64,000 nt of DNA, taken from positions 83,540-147,539 of the forward strand of contig JBPCOI010000003.1 in assembly GCA_051000395.1 (NCBI GenBank), in the 5' to 3' direction. Position 1 is the first letter of the stretch. Each line of letters opens with the position of its first letter. Under the pieces are notes generated by a model, which had not been told where the DNA came from, ran no database searches, and saw only the letters and a program-made list of their open reading frames with translations. Shown here piece by piece: positions 30,376 to 38,738 of this stretch. The stretch is from JBPCOI01 sp051000395 (GTDB lineage: Bacteria > Actinomycetota > Actinomycetes > Mycobacteriales > Jatrophihabitantaceae). The position numbers were made by a program, and so were the translations under genes.

Positions 30376-31249
30376 GGCTCATACCCGCCAGTGCGCGTCC
30401 CGCGACCCGGGCCTTCTGCCGGGCAGGCAGCGACAGCCGTCCGCGCATCACGACTCCCGGGTCGGTGGCGATCATGCTCAACAGCTGCCGGTAGATGCCG
30501 GCCATCGCCGCGCAGCAGGCCGCGCTGCGCCGGTCTAGCAGCGGGAGCAGACGCAGCCCCCGGTCGTACCAGCCCCAGGCCCGCGCCGCCTCGAAGCGGA
30601 TCAGCTCGGCCAGCGCGCCGTCCTGCGGGTCGAGGGTGCCGTCGGGCAGCTCGCGCAGCTCGCAGTCGAACAGCTTGCGGTCACGGGCCGGCAGGTACAC
30701 CCGCCCGTTGCGCAGATCCTCGCGGATGTCGCGCAGGATGTTGGTCAGCTGCAACGCGACGCCGAGGGCGTCGGCCAGCTGCGCAGCCTCGGCGCGGGCG
30801 GCGCCGGTCACCGGCGGGTCGAACACGCCCAGCGACAGCCGCCCCACCGAGCCGGCCACGCACCGGCAGTACCCGACCAGCTCGCCGAGCTCGTCGTAGC
30901 CGCGACCGCAGACGTCCATCTCGCAGCCGTCGACCAGCTCGCCGAACGCGGCCAGCGGGATGGGCAGCCCACGCGCCGCGTCGGTGAGGGCGACGAGCAC
31001 CGCGTCGGACGGATGGGCAGCCGGGTCGGTGAGCGAGGCGCGGACGGCGGCGAGCTGACGCAGCTTCTCCTCGGCCGGCAAGGTGCCGTCGCCGATGTCG
31101 TCGATGCGGCGCGCCAAGGCGTAGACCGCCGAGAGTGCCCGGCGCTTGCGCGGCGGCAGGAGCCGGATGCCCCACGCGAAGTTGCGGGCCTGCGCGCGGG
31201 TGATCCGCTCGCATTGCCGGTAGGCATCCGCGACCTCCGGCGTGCTCAT
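30368..31249 (-). CDS. hpnD: Presqualene diphosphate synthase HpnD
   Basis: A 293-residue squalene/phytoene synthase-family enzyme. The first aspartate motif is ARRIDDIGD, and the second lies in NILRDIREDLRNGRVYLP. The YAL-R-DD-D spacing and QLTNILRDIRED fit HpnD, which joins two farnesyl diphosphates. The ATG at 31249 starts before the conserved AYRQCERITR segment and overlaps the hpnC stop. Confidence 0.92.
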   Translation of the reverse strand: MSTPEVADAYRQCERITRAQARNFAWGIRLLPPRKRRALSAVYALARRIDDIGDGTLPAEEKLRQLAAVRASLTDPAAHPSDAVLVALTDAARGLPIPLAAFGELVDGCEMDVCGRGYDELGELVGYCRCVAGSVGRLSLGVFDPPVTGAARAEAAQLADALGVALQLTNILRDIREDLRNGRVYLPARDRKLFDCELRELPDGTLDPQDGALAELIRFEAARAWGWYDRGLRLLPLLDRRSAACCAAMAGIYRQLLSMIATDPGVVMRGRLSLPARQKARVAGRALAGMSRG

Positions 31250-32133
31250 ACCGGCCGGCCCGCCAGCGGGCGTCCCGCGACCAGCCGGGCCGCGTGCCAC
31301 ACGGTGCGCGCCCGCGACGGGCGCACCGGGCGGCTCAGCACGTCATAGCCGCAGCGGTGCAGCGCGTCGGCCGTGGCCAGTCCCCCGGCGACGTAACCGG
31401 CTACCGCGACCCGCGCCCAGCCGTGCAGCCGGGCCACCAGCCCGGCGCCGGGGCGCAGCAGATCCACCGCCCGGGTGACCTGGACGGCGATCACCTCTCG
31501 CAGCGCCGGGCTCGTGCTGCCGGCGTGCAGCTGCTCCTCGCCCACCCCGGCTCGGGCGAGCTCGAGGGCGGGCAAATACACGCGGCCGGCCCGAGCGTCC
31601 TCGCCCACGTCCTGGCAGTGCTCGAGCACCTGCAGGCCGGCGCACACCTGATCCGCGGCGCCGAGGTTCGCGCCGTCCGCCGCCCCGGCGATGTACAGCA
31701 CGATCCGCCCGACCGGCGCGGCGCTGAGCCGGCAGTACCCGAGCAGGTCCTCGAAGCTCGAATAGGACGTCACGCTCTGGTCCACCCGGTTGGCCTCGAC
31801 GAGGTCCAACAACGGATCGAGCGGGACGTGGCATCCGGTGACGAGCGGACGCAGCGCGGCGACGACGGGCAGCCGCCCGGACCCGTCGGGCAGCTCGCGC
31901 ACCGCCTTCTCGACGAGATCCAGCAGCTGCATCCGGTCTCCCGCCGCCTCATCGCCCACGTCGTCGACGAAGCGAGCGTAGGCGTAGAGGCGGCCGAGCA
32001 GCTCGCGCGGCCGGCGTGGCAGCACGCGCAGGGAAACCGGAAAGTTCTCGCCGCCCTGCTGGGCGGTAGCGCCGTCGGCGAGTGCGCGGAGGTAGGCGTA
32101 CGGATCGCGTGACGCCGCCGCGCGATCGAGCAC
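31246..32133 (-). CDS. hpnC: Hydroxysqualene synthase HpnC
   Basis: A 295-residue squalene-synthase-fold enzyme that converts presqualene diphosphate to hydroxysqualene. It has GGENFPVSLRVLPRRPRELL, the first aspartate motif in YARFVDDVGDE, and a modified second motif, LEHCQDVGEDARAGRVYLP. It opens the eight-gene operon. The GTG at 32133 is preferred because GGGAG lies just upstream and the conserved DRAAASRDPYAYLRAL follows; the open frame extends further but without similarity. Confidence 0.92.
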   Translation of the reverse strand: MLDRAAASRDPYAYLRALADGATAQQGGENFPVSLRVLPRRPRELLGRLYAYARFVDDVGDEAAGDRMQLLDLVEKAVRELPDGSGRLPVVAALRPLVTGCHVPLDPLLDLVEANRVDQSVTSYSSFEDLLGYCRLSAAPVGRIVLYIAGAADGANLGAADQVCAGLQVLEHCQDVGEDARAGRVYLPALELARAGVGEEQLHAGSTSPALREVIAVQVTRAVDLLRPGAGLVARLHGWARVAVAGYVAGGLATADALHRCGYDVLSRPVRPSRARTVWHAARLVAGRPLAGRPV

Positions 32134-32201
32134 CGTGTCTCCCGCTGCACCTCCGCCGGCCCGCTGGTTTCGGGTGCGGCGACAAAAGAGAACATGCCCA
32201 G

Positions 32202-32222
32202 CGTGTGAATCGATCAAACACG
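32202..32222. promoter_or_regulatory. 21-bp inverted repeat between hpnC and dxs
   Basis: CGTGT and ACACG flank GAATCGATCAA in the 124-base space between the two divergent operons. It could be an operator shared by both, a guess from symmetry and position. dxs also has TAGGGC ending six bases before its ATG. Confidence 0.3.
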
Positions 32223-32257
32223 GATAGGCCGTCCGCGGGCCCGGGTAGGGCCCAGTC

Positions 32258-34192
32258 ATGGGTGGGATTCTCGCACGGGTGCAGCGGCCGTCCGAGCTGC
32301 GGGACCTCTCGCCTGCGGAGCTCGCCGAGCTGTGCAGCGAGATCCGCGAGCTGCTGATCCACACGCTCGCGCAGACCGGCGGCCACCTCGGACCGAACCT
32401 CGGGGCGGTCGAGCTGACCGTCGCACTGCACCGCGTGTTCGACTCGCCCCGCGAGCCCATCCTGTTCGACGTCGGCCACCAGGCCTACGTCCACAAGATC
32501 CTTACCGGACGCGCCGGGCAGCTGGCGTCGCTGCGTCAGACCGGCGGCCTGTCGGGCTACCCGAACCGCGCCGAGAGCCCGCACGACTGGATCGAGAACT
32601 CGCACGCCTCCACCGCGCTGTCCTACGCCGACGGGCTGGCCAAGGCCTACGAGCTGCGGGGGGAGCCGCGCGCGGTCGTCGCTGTCGTGGGTGACGGAGC
32701 GCTCACCGGGGGGATGTGCTGGGAGGCGCTGAACAACATCGCCGCCGCCGAGCGCCAGGTCGTGATCGTGATCAACGACAACGGCCGCTCCTACGCGCCC
32801 ACGATCGGCGGCCTCGCGCGCCGGCTGGCCGGGCTGCGGCTGCGAAACGGCTACGAGCAGGTGCTCGGCACCGTGAAGGGGGCGCTCAGCCGGGCGCCGC
32901 TCGCCGGCCCGCAGCTCTATGACGTCCTGCACGGCATGAAGCGGGGACTGAAGGATCTCGTCACGCCGCAGGGCATGTTCGAGGACCTCGGCCTGAAGTA
33001 CGTCGGGCCGGTCGACGGGCACGACATCGCCGCATTGGAGCATGCCCTCGTCCTCGCACGGGGCTTCGACGGGCCGGTCATCGTTCACTGCGTGACCCGC
33101 AAGGGCAACGGGTACCTGCCCGCCGAGCAGCACGACGGCGACCAGATGCACCAGTCCACGCCCTTCGATCGCAACACCGGCCGGCCGCTGGCCGTCCCCG
33201 TACCGCGCTGGACCGGGGTGTTCGCCGATGAGCTGCTTCGCATCGCCGACGAGCGCGAGGACATCGTGGCGATCACCGCGGCGATGTGCGACCCCACCGG
33301 ACTGCACGCATTCGCCGAACGCTACCCGAAGCGCTGTTTCGACGTGGGCATTGCTGAGCAGCACGCCCTGACCTCCGCAGCCGGTCTCGCACTCGGTGGC
33401 CTGCACCCGGTAGTTGCCGTGTACGCCACCTTCCTCAACCGCGCCTTCGACCAACTGCTGATGGACGTGGCCCTGCACCGGCTCCCGGTCACCGTCGTGC
33501 TCGACCGCGCCGGGCTGACTGGTGACGACGGTCCGAGCCACAACGGGATGTGGGATCTGGCCGTTCTCGGCGTGGTGCCCGGCCTGCGCATCGCGGCACC
33601 GCGCGACGGCGCGACGCTGCGTGCCGAGCTACGCGAAGCGGTCGCGCATCACGGTCCCACGGTGGTGCGCTTCCCGAAGTCGCCCCTCGGCGACGACCTG
33701 CCGGCGTGTCGCACCTGCGGCGACGTCGACGTCCTCGCCGAGACCGGCGAGGACGTCGTGGACGTGCTGGTCGTCGCCGTGGGGGCGTGTGCGAGCGACG
33801 TGCTCGCGGCCGCTGCCACGATCGACCGGGCCGGGTACTCCTACCGCGTTGTGGACCCGCGCTGGGTGACGCCCGTCGATCCCGCGCTGATCAGCCTGGC
33901 GCGCGAGGCGTCGCTCGTGGTGACGGTCGAGGACGGCGTCGTCGACGGCGGCGTCGGCGCGCGGATCGCTCAGACGCTGCGGGCCGCGGGAGTGGACGTG
34001 GCGACGCGCGAGATCGGGGTGCCGGCCGAATTCCTCGCCCACGGCCGGCTGGCCGACGTGCGGGCGGCCGTGGGTCTGACTCCGCAGCACATCGGCCGAC
34101 GTATCGTCGAGTGGTCGGCCATGGCAAGCCGGCCGCAGAGCGAGGACGGCGACACCGTGACCGAGCCACGCCGCGCCACCGCAACCGACTGA
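32258..34192 (+). CDS. dxs: 1-deoxy-D-xylulose-5-phosphate synthase
   Basis: A 644-residue TPP enzyme making deoxyxylulose phosphate from pyruvate and glyceraldehyde phosphate, the entry step of the non-mevalonate pathway. Landmarks are TGGHLGPNLGAVELTVALH, FDVGHQAYVHKILTGR, the TPP motif VGDGALTGGMCWEALNN, GHDIAALE, and the transketolase C-terminal part with DRAGLTGDDGPSHNGMWDL. It probably supplies hopanoid synthesis, divergently transcribed from hpnC, and is likely a second or dedicated dxs copy, which the window cannot show. Confidence 0.96.
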   Translation: MGGILARVQRPSELRDLSPAELAELCSEIRELLIHTLAQTGGHLGPNLGAVELTVALHRVFDSPREPILFDVGHQAYVHKILTGRAGQLASLRQTGGLSGYPNRAESPHDWIENSHASTALSYADGLAKAYELRGEPRAVVAVVGDGALTGGMCWEALNNIAAAERQVVIVINDNGRSYAPTIGGLARRLAGLRLRNGYEQVLGTVKGALSRAPLAGPQLYDVLHGMKRGLKDLVTPQGMFEDLGLKYVGPVDGHDIAALEHALVLARGFDGPVIVHCVTRKGNGYLPAEQHDGDQMHQSTPFDRNTGRPLAVPVPRWTGVFADELLRIADEREDIVAITAAMCDPTGLHAFAERYPKRCFDVGIAEQHALTSAAGLALGGLHPVVAVYATFLNRAFDQLLMDVALHRLPVTVVLDRAGLTGDDGPSHNGMWDLAVLGVVPGLRIAAPRDGATLRAELREAVAHHGPTVVRFPKSPLGDDLPACRTCGDVDVLAETGEDVVDVLVVAVGACASDVLAAAATIDRAGYSYRVVDPRWVTPVDPALISLAREASLVVTVEDGVVDGGVGARIAQTLRAAGVDVATREIGVPAEFLAHGRLADVRAAVGLTPQHIGRRIVEWSAMASRPQSEDGDTVTEPRRATATD

Positions 34193-34210
34193 CCGGACGG
34201 AGGTGCGGCG

Positions 34211-34228
34211 ATGACCGCGATCGCCTGA
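34211..34228 (+). CDS. Five-residue mini-ORF coupled to the first DMT gene
   Basis: Behind a strong GGAGG at 34199-34203, ATG 34211 opens MTAIA, whose TGA overlaps the ATG of the transporter gene (TGATG at 34226-34230). The good ribosome site belongs to this mini-frame, so it may load ribosomes for the membrane protein downstream. Very short frames can arise by chance. Confidence 0.3.
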   Translation: MTAIA

Positions 34229-35136
34229 TGGCCGCTGTGAGTCTCGCGCTCGCAGCGGTCGCGGCGGGCTGTAATGCCACCTCGAGCGTCCTGCAGCGCA
34301 AAGCCAATCGGGAGGACTCTCCCGACCTGCCGTTCGGCCTGCGGCTGCTGGTGGACCTGGTGCGCCGCCCGATCTGGTTGCTCGGCGGGCTGGCCATGCT
34401 CGCCTCGTTCCTGTTGCAGGCAGCCGCGCTCGGCCTCGGCACGCTGTCCTCGGTCGAGCCGGTTCTCGCGCTGGAGCTGCCGCTGACCCTGATGATCGGT
34501 TCGGCCGTCTTCCACCATCCGCTGCGGGTCCGCGACTGGATGAGCGCGGCGGCGCTGGGGGCGGGATTGGGCATGTTCATCGGAGCGCTGTCGCCCAGTG
34601 GAGGCGACGCGGCCCAGATCCGCCCAGCCGTGGCCGCATTGGCGAGCGGGGGGACGGTCGTCGGCGTCGTCGCCCTGGCCCTGTTCGCGCATTTCGGGCC
34701 GGCCCGCAGCCGCGCGGCCCTGTACGGAGCCGCCGCGGGCAGCGGCTTCGGCCTGACCGCGTCGATGATCAAGGTGTCCGTCTCCAAGCTGTCCACGGAC
34801 GGCGCCGCGGGACTGTTCAGCGCATGGGAGACCTACGGCGTGGCGGTCGCCGGTGTCGGCTCGCTCGTGCTCGTGCAGGCCGCGCTGCACTTCGGCACGC
34901 TGATCGCCGTGCAGCCCGGCCTGACCCTGATGGATCCGCTGGTCTCGCTGCTGTGGGGCACCGTCGTGCTCGGCGAGACGACGCGCACCGGGCCCATCCT
35001 GCTCGTGGCCGCGGCCGGCGCCGCGGTGATCGCCGTCGCCGTGGTCGTGCTCGCCCGCTCGTCGGCCGCCGCCGACAACGCCGAGTCCGGTCGCGAGACC
35101 TGCAGCGCTGCCGCGGTGACGGAGGGCACGGCCTGA
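34228..35136 (+). CDS. DMT-superfamily membrane protein, first of a pair
   Basis: A 302-residue protein with about nine or ten hydrophobic segments and the internal duplication of EamA/DMT transporters. The N-terminus resembles NIPA-like or multidrug DMT proteins (AAGCNATSSVLQRKANREDS), then LLGGLAMLASFLLQAAALG. No substrate motif is known. It lies between dxs and a second DMT gene whose ATG overlaps its stop, so the two products may form a heterodimer. A link to export of hopanoid or isoprenoid products is inferred from position only. Confidence 0.82.
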   Translation: MAAVSLALAAVAAGCNATSSVLQRKANREDSPDLPFGLRLLVDLVRRPIWLLGGLAMLASFLLQAAALGLGTLSSVEPVLALELPLTLMIGSAVFHHPLRVRDWMSAAALGAGLGMFIGALSPSGGDAAQIRPAVAALASGGTVVGVVALALFAHFGPARSRAALYGAAAGSGFGLTASMIKVSVSKLSTDGAAGLFSAWETYGVAVAGVGSLVLVQAALHFGTLIAVQPGLTLMDPLVSLLWGTVVLGETTRTGPILLVAAAGAAVIAVAVVVLARSSAAADNAESGRETCSAAAVTEGTA

Positions 35137-36014
35137 TGGTCTTTCTCGCCGGAGTGGCGGCCGCCTTCGCACTGGGCCTCGGCTGGGTGCTCCAGCAGCG
35201 CGTCGCCGCGCACGCAGCGCTGTCCGAGCTGCTCTCGTTCCGGCTGTTGCTGCACCTCATGGGCAAGCGGGTGTGGTGGCTGGGCATCGCGGCGATGATC
35301 GCCGGGCAGGCGCTGGGCGGCTGGGCCTTCGAACTCGGCTCGGTGGCACTGATCGAACCGTTGCTGTCGACGAACCTGCTGTTCGCGTTCGTGATCGCAG
35401 CGTGCCTGAACCGGAAACGGATCCGGTGGCGCGAGGTGTGTGGCGCCCTGCTGCTGAGCGCCGCACTCGGGGTGTTCATCGCGATCGGCAACCCGCGCGC
35501 GGCTCACAACTTCACCCCGCCGTTCGCGACGGTGCTGCTCGCGGTCTCCATCGTGGGCGCCGTAGTGGCCGTCATCGTCGCCGTGGGCAAGGGGCGCGGG
35601 CTGGTGACCGAGTCGGTGCTGTTCGCGACGGCCGCCGGCGTGCTCTACGGCCTGCAGGACGTCGGTACCCGTGCCGCCTTGCTGACCGTCGAGCGCCACG
35701 GGCTCATCGGCCTGCTCAGCGCGCCGTGGGCCTACCTGGTGTTCGGGTCGGCCGTCCTGGGCCTGCTGCTGTCGCAGAGCGCGTTTCGCGCCGCGCGCCT
35801 GGACTACTCACTGCCGCCCACCGCCGCGGCCGAACCGATCGTGGGCATCGCCCTCGGGGTGACGGTTCTCGGCGACATCGTCTCGGTGAGTGACACCGGG
35901 CTGGCCGTCGAGTTCGCTTGCCTGGCCGCGATGGTCGCCGGCGTGGTGCTCATCGGACGATCGGGAACGCTGGCGCACCACGTCAGCCACCACATGCAGC
36001 GCATCGGTCACTGA
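35136..36014 (+). CDS. DMT-superfamily membrane protein, second of a pair
   Basis: A 292-residue membrane protein with about nine segments and the same fold as its upstream neighbour (FALGLGWVLQQRVAAHAALS at the start, LGGWAFELGSVALIEPLLST after it). The N-terminal halves of the pair align roughly, suggesting an old duplication. Its start overlaps the upstream stop (TGATG) and its end overlaps the convergent hpnH by seven bases. The C-terminus ends in a His-rich tail, HHVSHHMQRIGH. Confidence 0.82.
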   Translation: MVFLAGVAAAFALGLGWVLQQRVAAHAALSELLSFRLLLHLMGKRVWWLGIAAMIAGQALGGWAFELGSVALIEPLLSTNLLFAFVIAACLNRKRIRWREVCGALLLSAALGVFIAIGNPRAAHNFTPPFATVLLAVSIVGAVVAVIVAVGKGRGLVTESVLFATAAGVLYGLQDVGTRAALLTVERHGLIGLLSAPWAYLVFGSAVLGLLLSQSAFRAARLDYSLPPTAAAEPIVGIALGVTVLGDIVSVSDTGLAVEFACLAAMVAGVVLIGRSGTLAHHVSHHMQRIGH

Positions 36015-37039
36015 CGCAGGGCCGGACCACCCTGCTCGCGCATCGCCCGCAGGCTCTGCTTCAGCGATCCCACCGTTGCCAGCACCGCTGTCGGCTCGTA
36101 GCCGCAGTGCGCCATGCAGTTGTTGCAGCGCGCATCCCTGCCGCGGCCGTACTTCGACCAGTCGGTCGTTTCGACGAGGTCGCGGTAGGTCTTGGCGTAG
36201 CCGTCGGCCATCAGGTAGCACGGCCGCTGCCAGCCGAGCAGTGAGTAGGACGGGATGCCCCAGGCGGTGCACTCGAAATCCACCTTGCCCTCGAGGAAGT
36301 CGAGGAACAGTGGTGAGTGGTTCAACCGCCAGCGCCGCCGGTTGCCGCCCGCGAAGGCCTTCGTGAACAACTCGCGCGTCTCCGTCACGCCCAGGAAGTG
36401 GTCTTGGTCGGGCGCCTTCTCGTAGGCGTAGGCCGGCGAGATCATCATCTGGTCGACCTTGACCTCGTCGTTGAGGAAGTCCAGCACGTCGATGATCGTC
36501 TGCGGCGTGTCGGTGTTGAAGAACGTCGAGTTGGTGGTGACGCGGAAGCCCTTCTCCTTCAGGAATCGGATCGCGGCGACGGCCTCGTCGAACACGCCCT
36601 CCTTGGAAACGGACTCGTCGTGCCGCTCGCGCAAACCGTCGACGTGCACCGCGAAGGAGAAGTACCGCGACGGCTGGAAGTCGAAGCGGTCGAAGCGCTT
36701 GCGCACCAGTTCGGCGTTGGTGCACAGGTACACGTACTTCTTGCGCCGGACCAGTTCGTTGACCATCTCGTCGATCTGCGGGTGCATCAGCGGCTCGCCG
36801 CCGGCGATCGAGACCATCGGCGCGCCGCACTCCTCGATGGCTGCCACGGCACGCTCCACCGGCATCCGCTGCCGCAGCAGGTCGTGCGGATGCTGGATCT
36901 TGCCGCAGCCGTTGCACTTGAGGTTGCACGCGAACAGCGGCTCCAGCTCCACGATCAGCGGGAACTTGCTGCGGCGCTTGAGCTTCTGGGCCAGCAGATA
37001 CGAACCGATACGTGCGCTCTGCCGCAATGGGACGGGCAT
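36008..37039 (-). CDS. hpnH: Adenosyl-hopene transferase HpnH (radical SAM)
   Basis: A 343-residue radical-SAM enzyme that joins the 5'-deoxyadenosyl group to hopene. The cluster motif CNLKCNGCGK (CX3CX2C) lies near residue 38, SIAGGEPLMHP follows, and the second cysteine-rich part GRDARCNNCMAHCGYEP is near the C-terminus. The gene starts one base after the fused HpnG-IspH gene and is convergent with the DMT pair. Confidence 0.94.
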   Translation of the reverse strand: MPVPLRQSARIGSYLLAQKLKRRSKFPLIVELEPLFACNLKCNGCGKIQHPHDLLRQRMPVERAVAAIEECGAPMVSIAGGEPLMHPQIDEMVNELVRRKKYVYLCTNAELVRKRFDRFDFQPSRYFSFAVHVDGLRERHDESVSKEGVFDEAVAAIRFLKEKGFRVTTNSTFFNTDTPQTIIDVLDFLNDEVKVDQMMISPAYAYEKAPDQDHFLGVTETRELFTKAFAGGNRRRWRLNHSPLFLDFLEGKVDFECTAWGIPSYSLLGWQRPCYLMADGYAKTYRDLVETTDWSKYGRGRDARCNNCMAHCGYEPTAVLATVGSLKQSLRAMREQGGPALRQ

Positions 37040-38545
37040 CTAGTCGGCAACCTCCTTCGGCAGGGCGAAGTGGATGTCCTCTCGGGCCACCTCGCGTTCG
37101 ACGATCTCGACCGGTCCCAGCGCCTGCAGGGTGCCGATCACCTCGTCCACCAGGTACGGCGGGGCGGACGCCCCGGCGGTGAGGCCGACACTGCGCGCGT
37201 CCTGCAACCACTCGGGCAGCAGGTCGCTCGCGTCGTCGGCCAGGTAGGCCGGGGTACCGCAGCGCTCGGACACCTCGACGAGGCGCCGCGAGTTGGACGA
37301 GTTCGCGGAGCCGAGGACGACGAGCACGTCGCACTCGGCAGCGACGACACGCACCGCATCCTGGCGGTTGGTCGTCGCGTAGCAGATGTCGTCGGTCGGC
37401 GGGGACTCGATCATCGGGAACCGGCGCCGCAGCACCCGTGCCACGTCTTCGGCCTCGTCGACGGCCAGCGTCGTCTGGGTGAGCATCGCGACGCGGGTGG
37501 GATCCGCGGCGGCTACCCGCTCGGCCTCGTGCGTGTTCTGGACGAGACGGATCTGCCCCGGTGCCTCGCCGAGCGTGCCCTCGGTCTCGTCGTGGCCGTC
37601 GTGCCCGATGAACAGCACAGTGTCGCCGCGGGCCGCGAAGCGCCGGGCCTCGGCGTGGACCTTGCCGACCAGCGGGCAGGTGGCGTCGACGACGGTCAGC
37701 TCGCGTCGCGCCGCCTCGGCCCGCACGCTCGGCGCCACGCCGTGCGCGGACAGCACGACGGTGGTGCCGTCGGGCACCTCGTCCAGCTCGTCGACGAACA
37801 CCGCGCCGCGGCATTCGAGATCGCGGACCACATGTGCGTTGTGCACGATCTGGCGGCGCACGTACACCGGGTGCGGATAGCGCCGCAGCGCCCGCTCGAC
37901 GACGTCGATGGCGCGTTCGACTCCGGCGCAGAAGGAGCGCGGCCCGGCGAGCACGACGCGGCGCGGTCCGGCGAGATCGGCCCAGCGCCGCAGGGCGGGA
38001 CCGATCTCGCGGAGGATGAGCAGTGCCCGGATGCCGTTGGGCACCGTCGCGGGATGCACCACCGGGGTGTGTGCCGTGTCGACCACCACGCGCACGACGG
38101 CGGTCGGGACCTGCCGCCCCGCAGCCCGCACGATCGCGGCGGACTCCATGTCGACGGCCAAGGCGCCACTCGCGCGTAGCCGGGCGCGGTGTTCCCCGCC
38201 GGCGATGTGCTCGCAGCTGACAAGCGGCCCAGTGTGCACCCGCATCCCCATGCGCCGCAGCTCGGCAGCCAGCGGCGCGGCGCCGCGCAGCACGGTGCGG
38301 CCGTGGGCGTCGCGCACCTCGGTGGCGACCACGATGTCGCCGGTGTTCAGTTCCGGATCCAGGCCACCGGCCACGCCGGCGACCGCGAGCGCACCAGGCC
38401 GCAGCTCGTCCAGGCGCGGCAGCCACTTCTCGCCCTTGGCCGGGCCCATGCCGCATCGTTCGAGCGTGGCACCCGGAACCTGTCCGCGCAGCGCAAGGTA
38501 CTCGCTGCGCAACGCGGTCACGACGACCAGATGCGGCGGCGGCAT
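37040..38545 (-). CDS. Fusion of HpnG-like nucleoside phosphorylase and IspH (HMBPP reductase)
   Basis: A 501-residue two-domain protein. Residues 1 to about 190 look like the hopanoid phosphorylase HpnG, which removes adenine from adenosylhopane: VVTALRSEYLAL, VAGVAGGLDPELNTGDIVVA, LAVDMESAAIVRAAG. Residues about 195-501 are IspH, which makes isopentenyl and dimethylallyl diphosphate: cluster cysteines in RSFCAGVERAID, DATCPLVGKVH and DICYATTNRQDA; HNAHVV, GHDGHDETEGTLGE and GSANSSNSRRL are also intact. Both active sites appear complete, so it may be bifunctional. The domain junction (ALRRWADLAGPRRVVLAG) shows no stop or frameshift. Confidence 0.9.
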   Translation of the reverse strand: MPPPHLVVVTALRSEYLALRGQVPGATLERCGMGPAKGEKWLPRLDELRPGALAVAGVAGGLDPELNTGDIVVATEVRDAHGRTVLRGAAPLAAELRRMGMRVHTGPLVSCEHIAGGEHRARLRASGALAVDMESAAIVRAAGRQVPTAVVRVVVDTAHTPVVHPATVPNGIRALLILREIGPALRRWADLAGPRRVVLAGPRSFCAGVERAIDVVERALRRYPHPVYVRRQIVHNAHVVRDLECRGAVFVDELDEVPDGTTVVLSAHGVAPSVRAEAARRELTVVDATCPLVGKVHAEARRFAARGDTVLFIGHDGHDETEGTLGEAPGQIRLVQNTHEAERVAAADPTRVAMLTQTTLAVDEAEDVARVLRRRFPMIESPPTDDICYATTNRQDAVRVVAAECDVLVVLGSANSSNSRRLVEVSERCGTPAYLADDASDLLPEWLQDARSVGLTAGASAPPYLVDEVIGTLQALGPVEIVEREVAREDIHFALPKEVAD

Positions 38546-38573
38546 CGATACATCCTCATCGTGGAAGGGCGAG

Positions 38574-38603
38574 ATGGGTTTTGCTCACCCATGTTCTACC
38601 GTA
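38574..38603 (-). promoter_or_regulatory. Putative promoter and 5' hairpin of the hpnG-ispH operon
   Basis: On the minus strand TACGGT (38598-38603) is followed by ATGGGT, seven bases and ACCCAT, an inverted repeat at 38574-38592 that would fold at the very 5' end of the message. GATGAGGA just before the ATG at 38545 could be the ribosome site. The ATG within the hairpin opens an out-of-frame reading frame of 24 codons. Function is inferred. Confidence 0.35.
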
Positions 38604-38738
38604 CCGACGTGCCGGCTCGGCAGACTCGCTCACTCACACCGCTGTGTACCGCGCCGCCGGCATTTCCAAACATCCGGCCCGGCCGCAGCGACGGCCTCGA
38701 CCCGCGGGTGGCGCCGGACAGGAAGTCCCGGTGTCCGC

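Noticed and set aside
35808..38456. 882-codon minus-strand frame across hpnH and hpnG-ispH
   Set aside because: It is a shifted frame of two well-conserved genes; its composition is almost entirely Arg/Ala/Gly/Pro.
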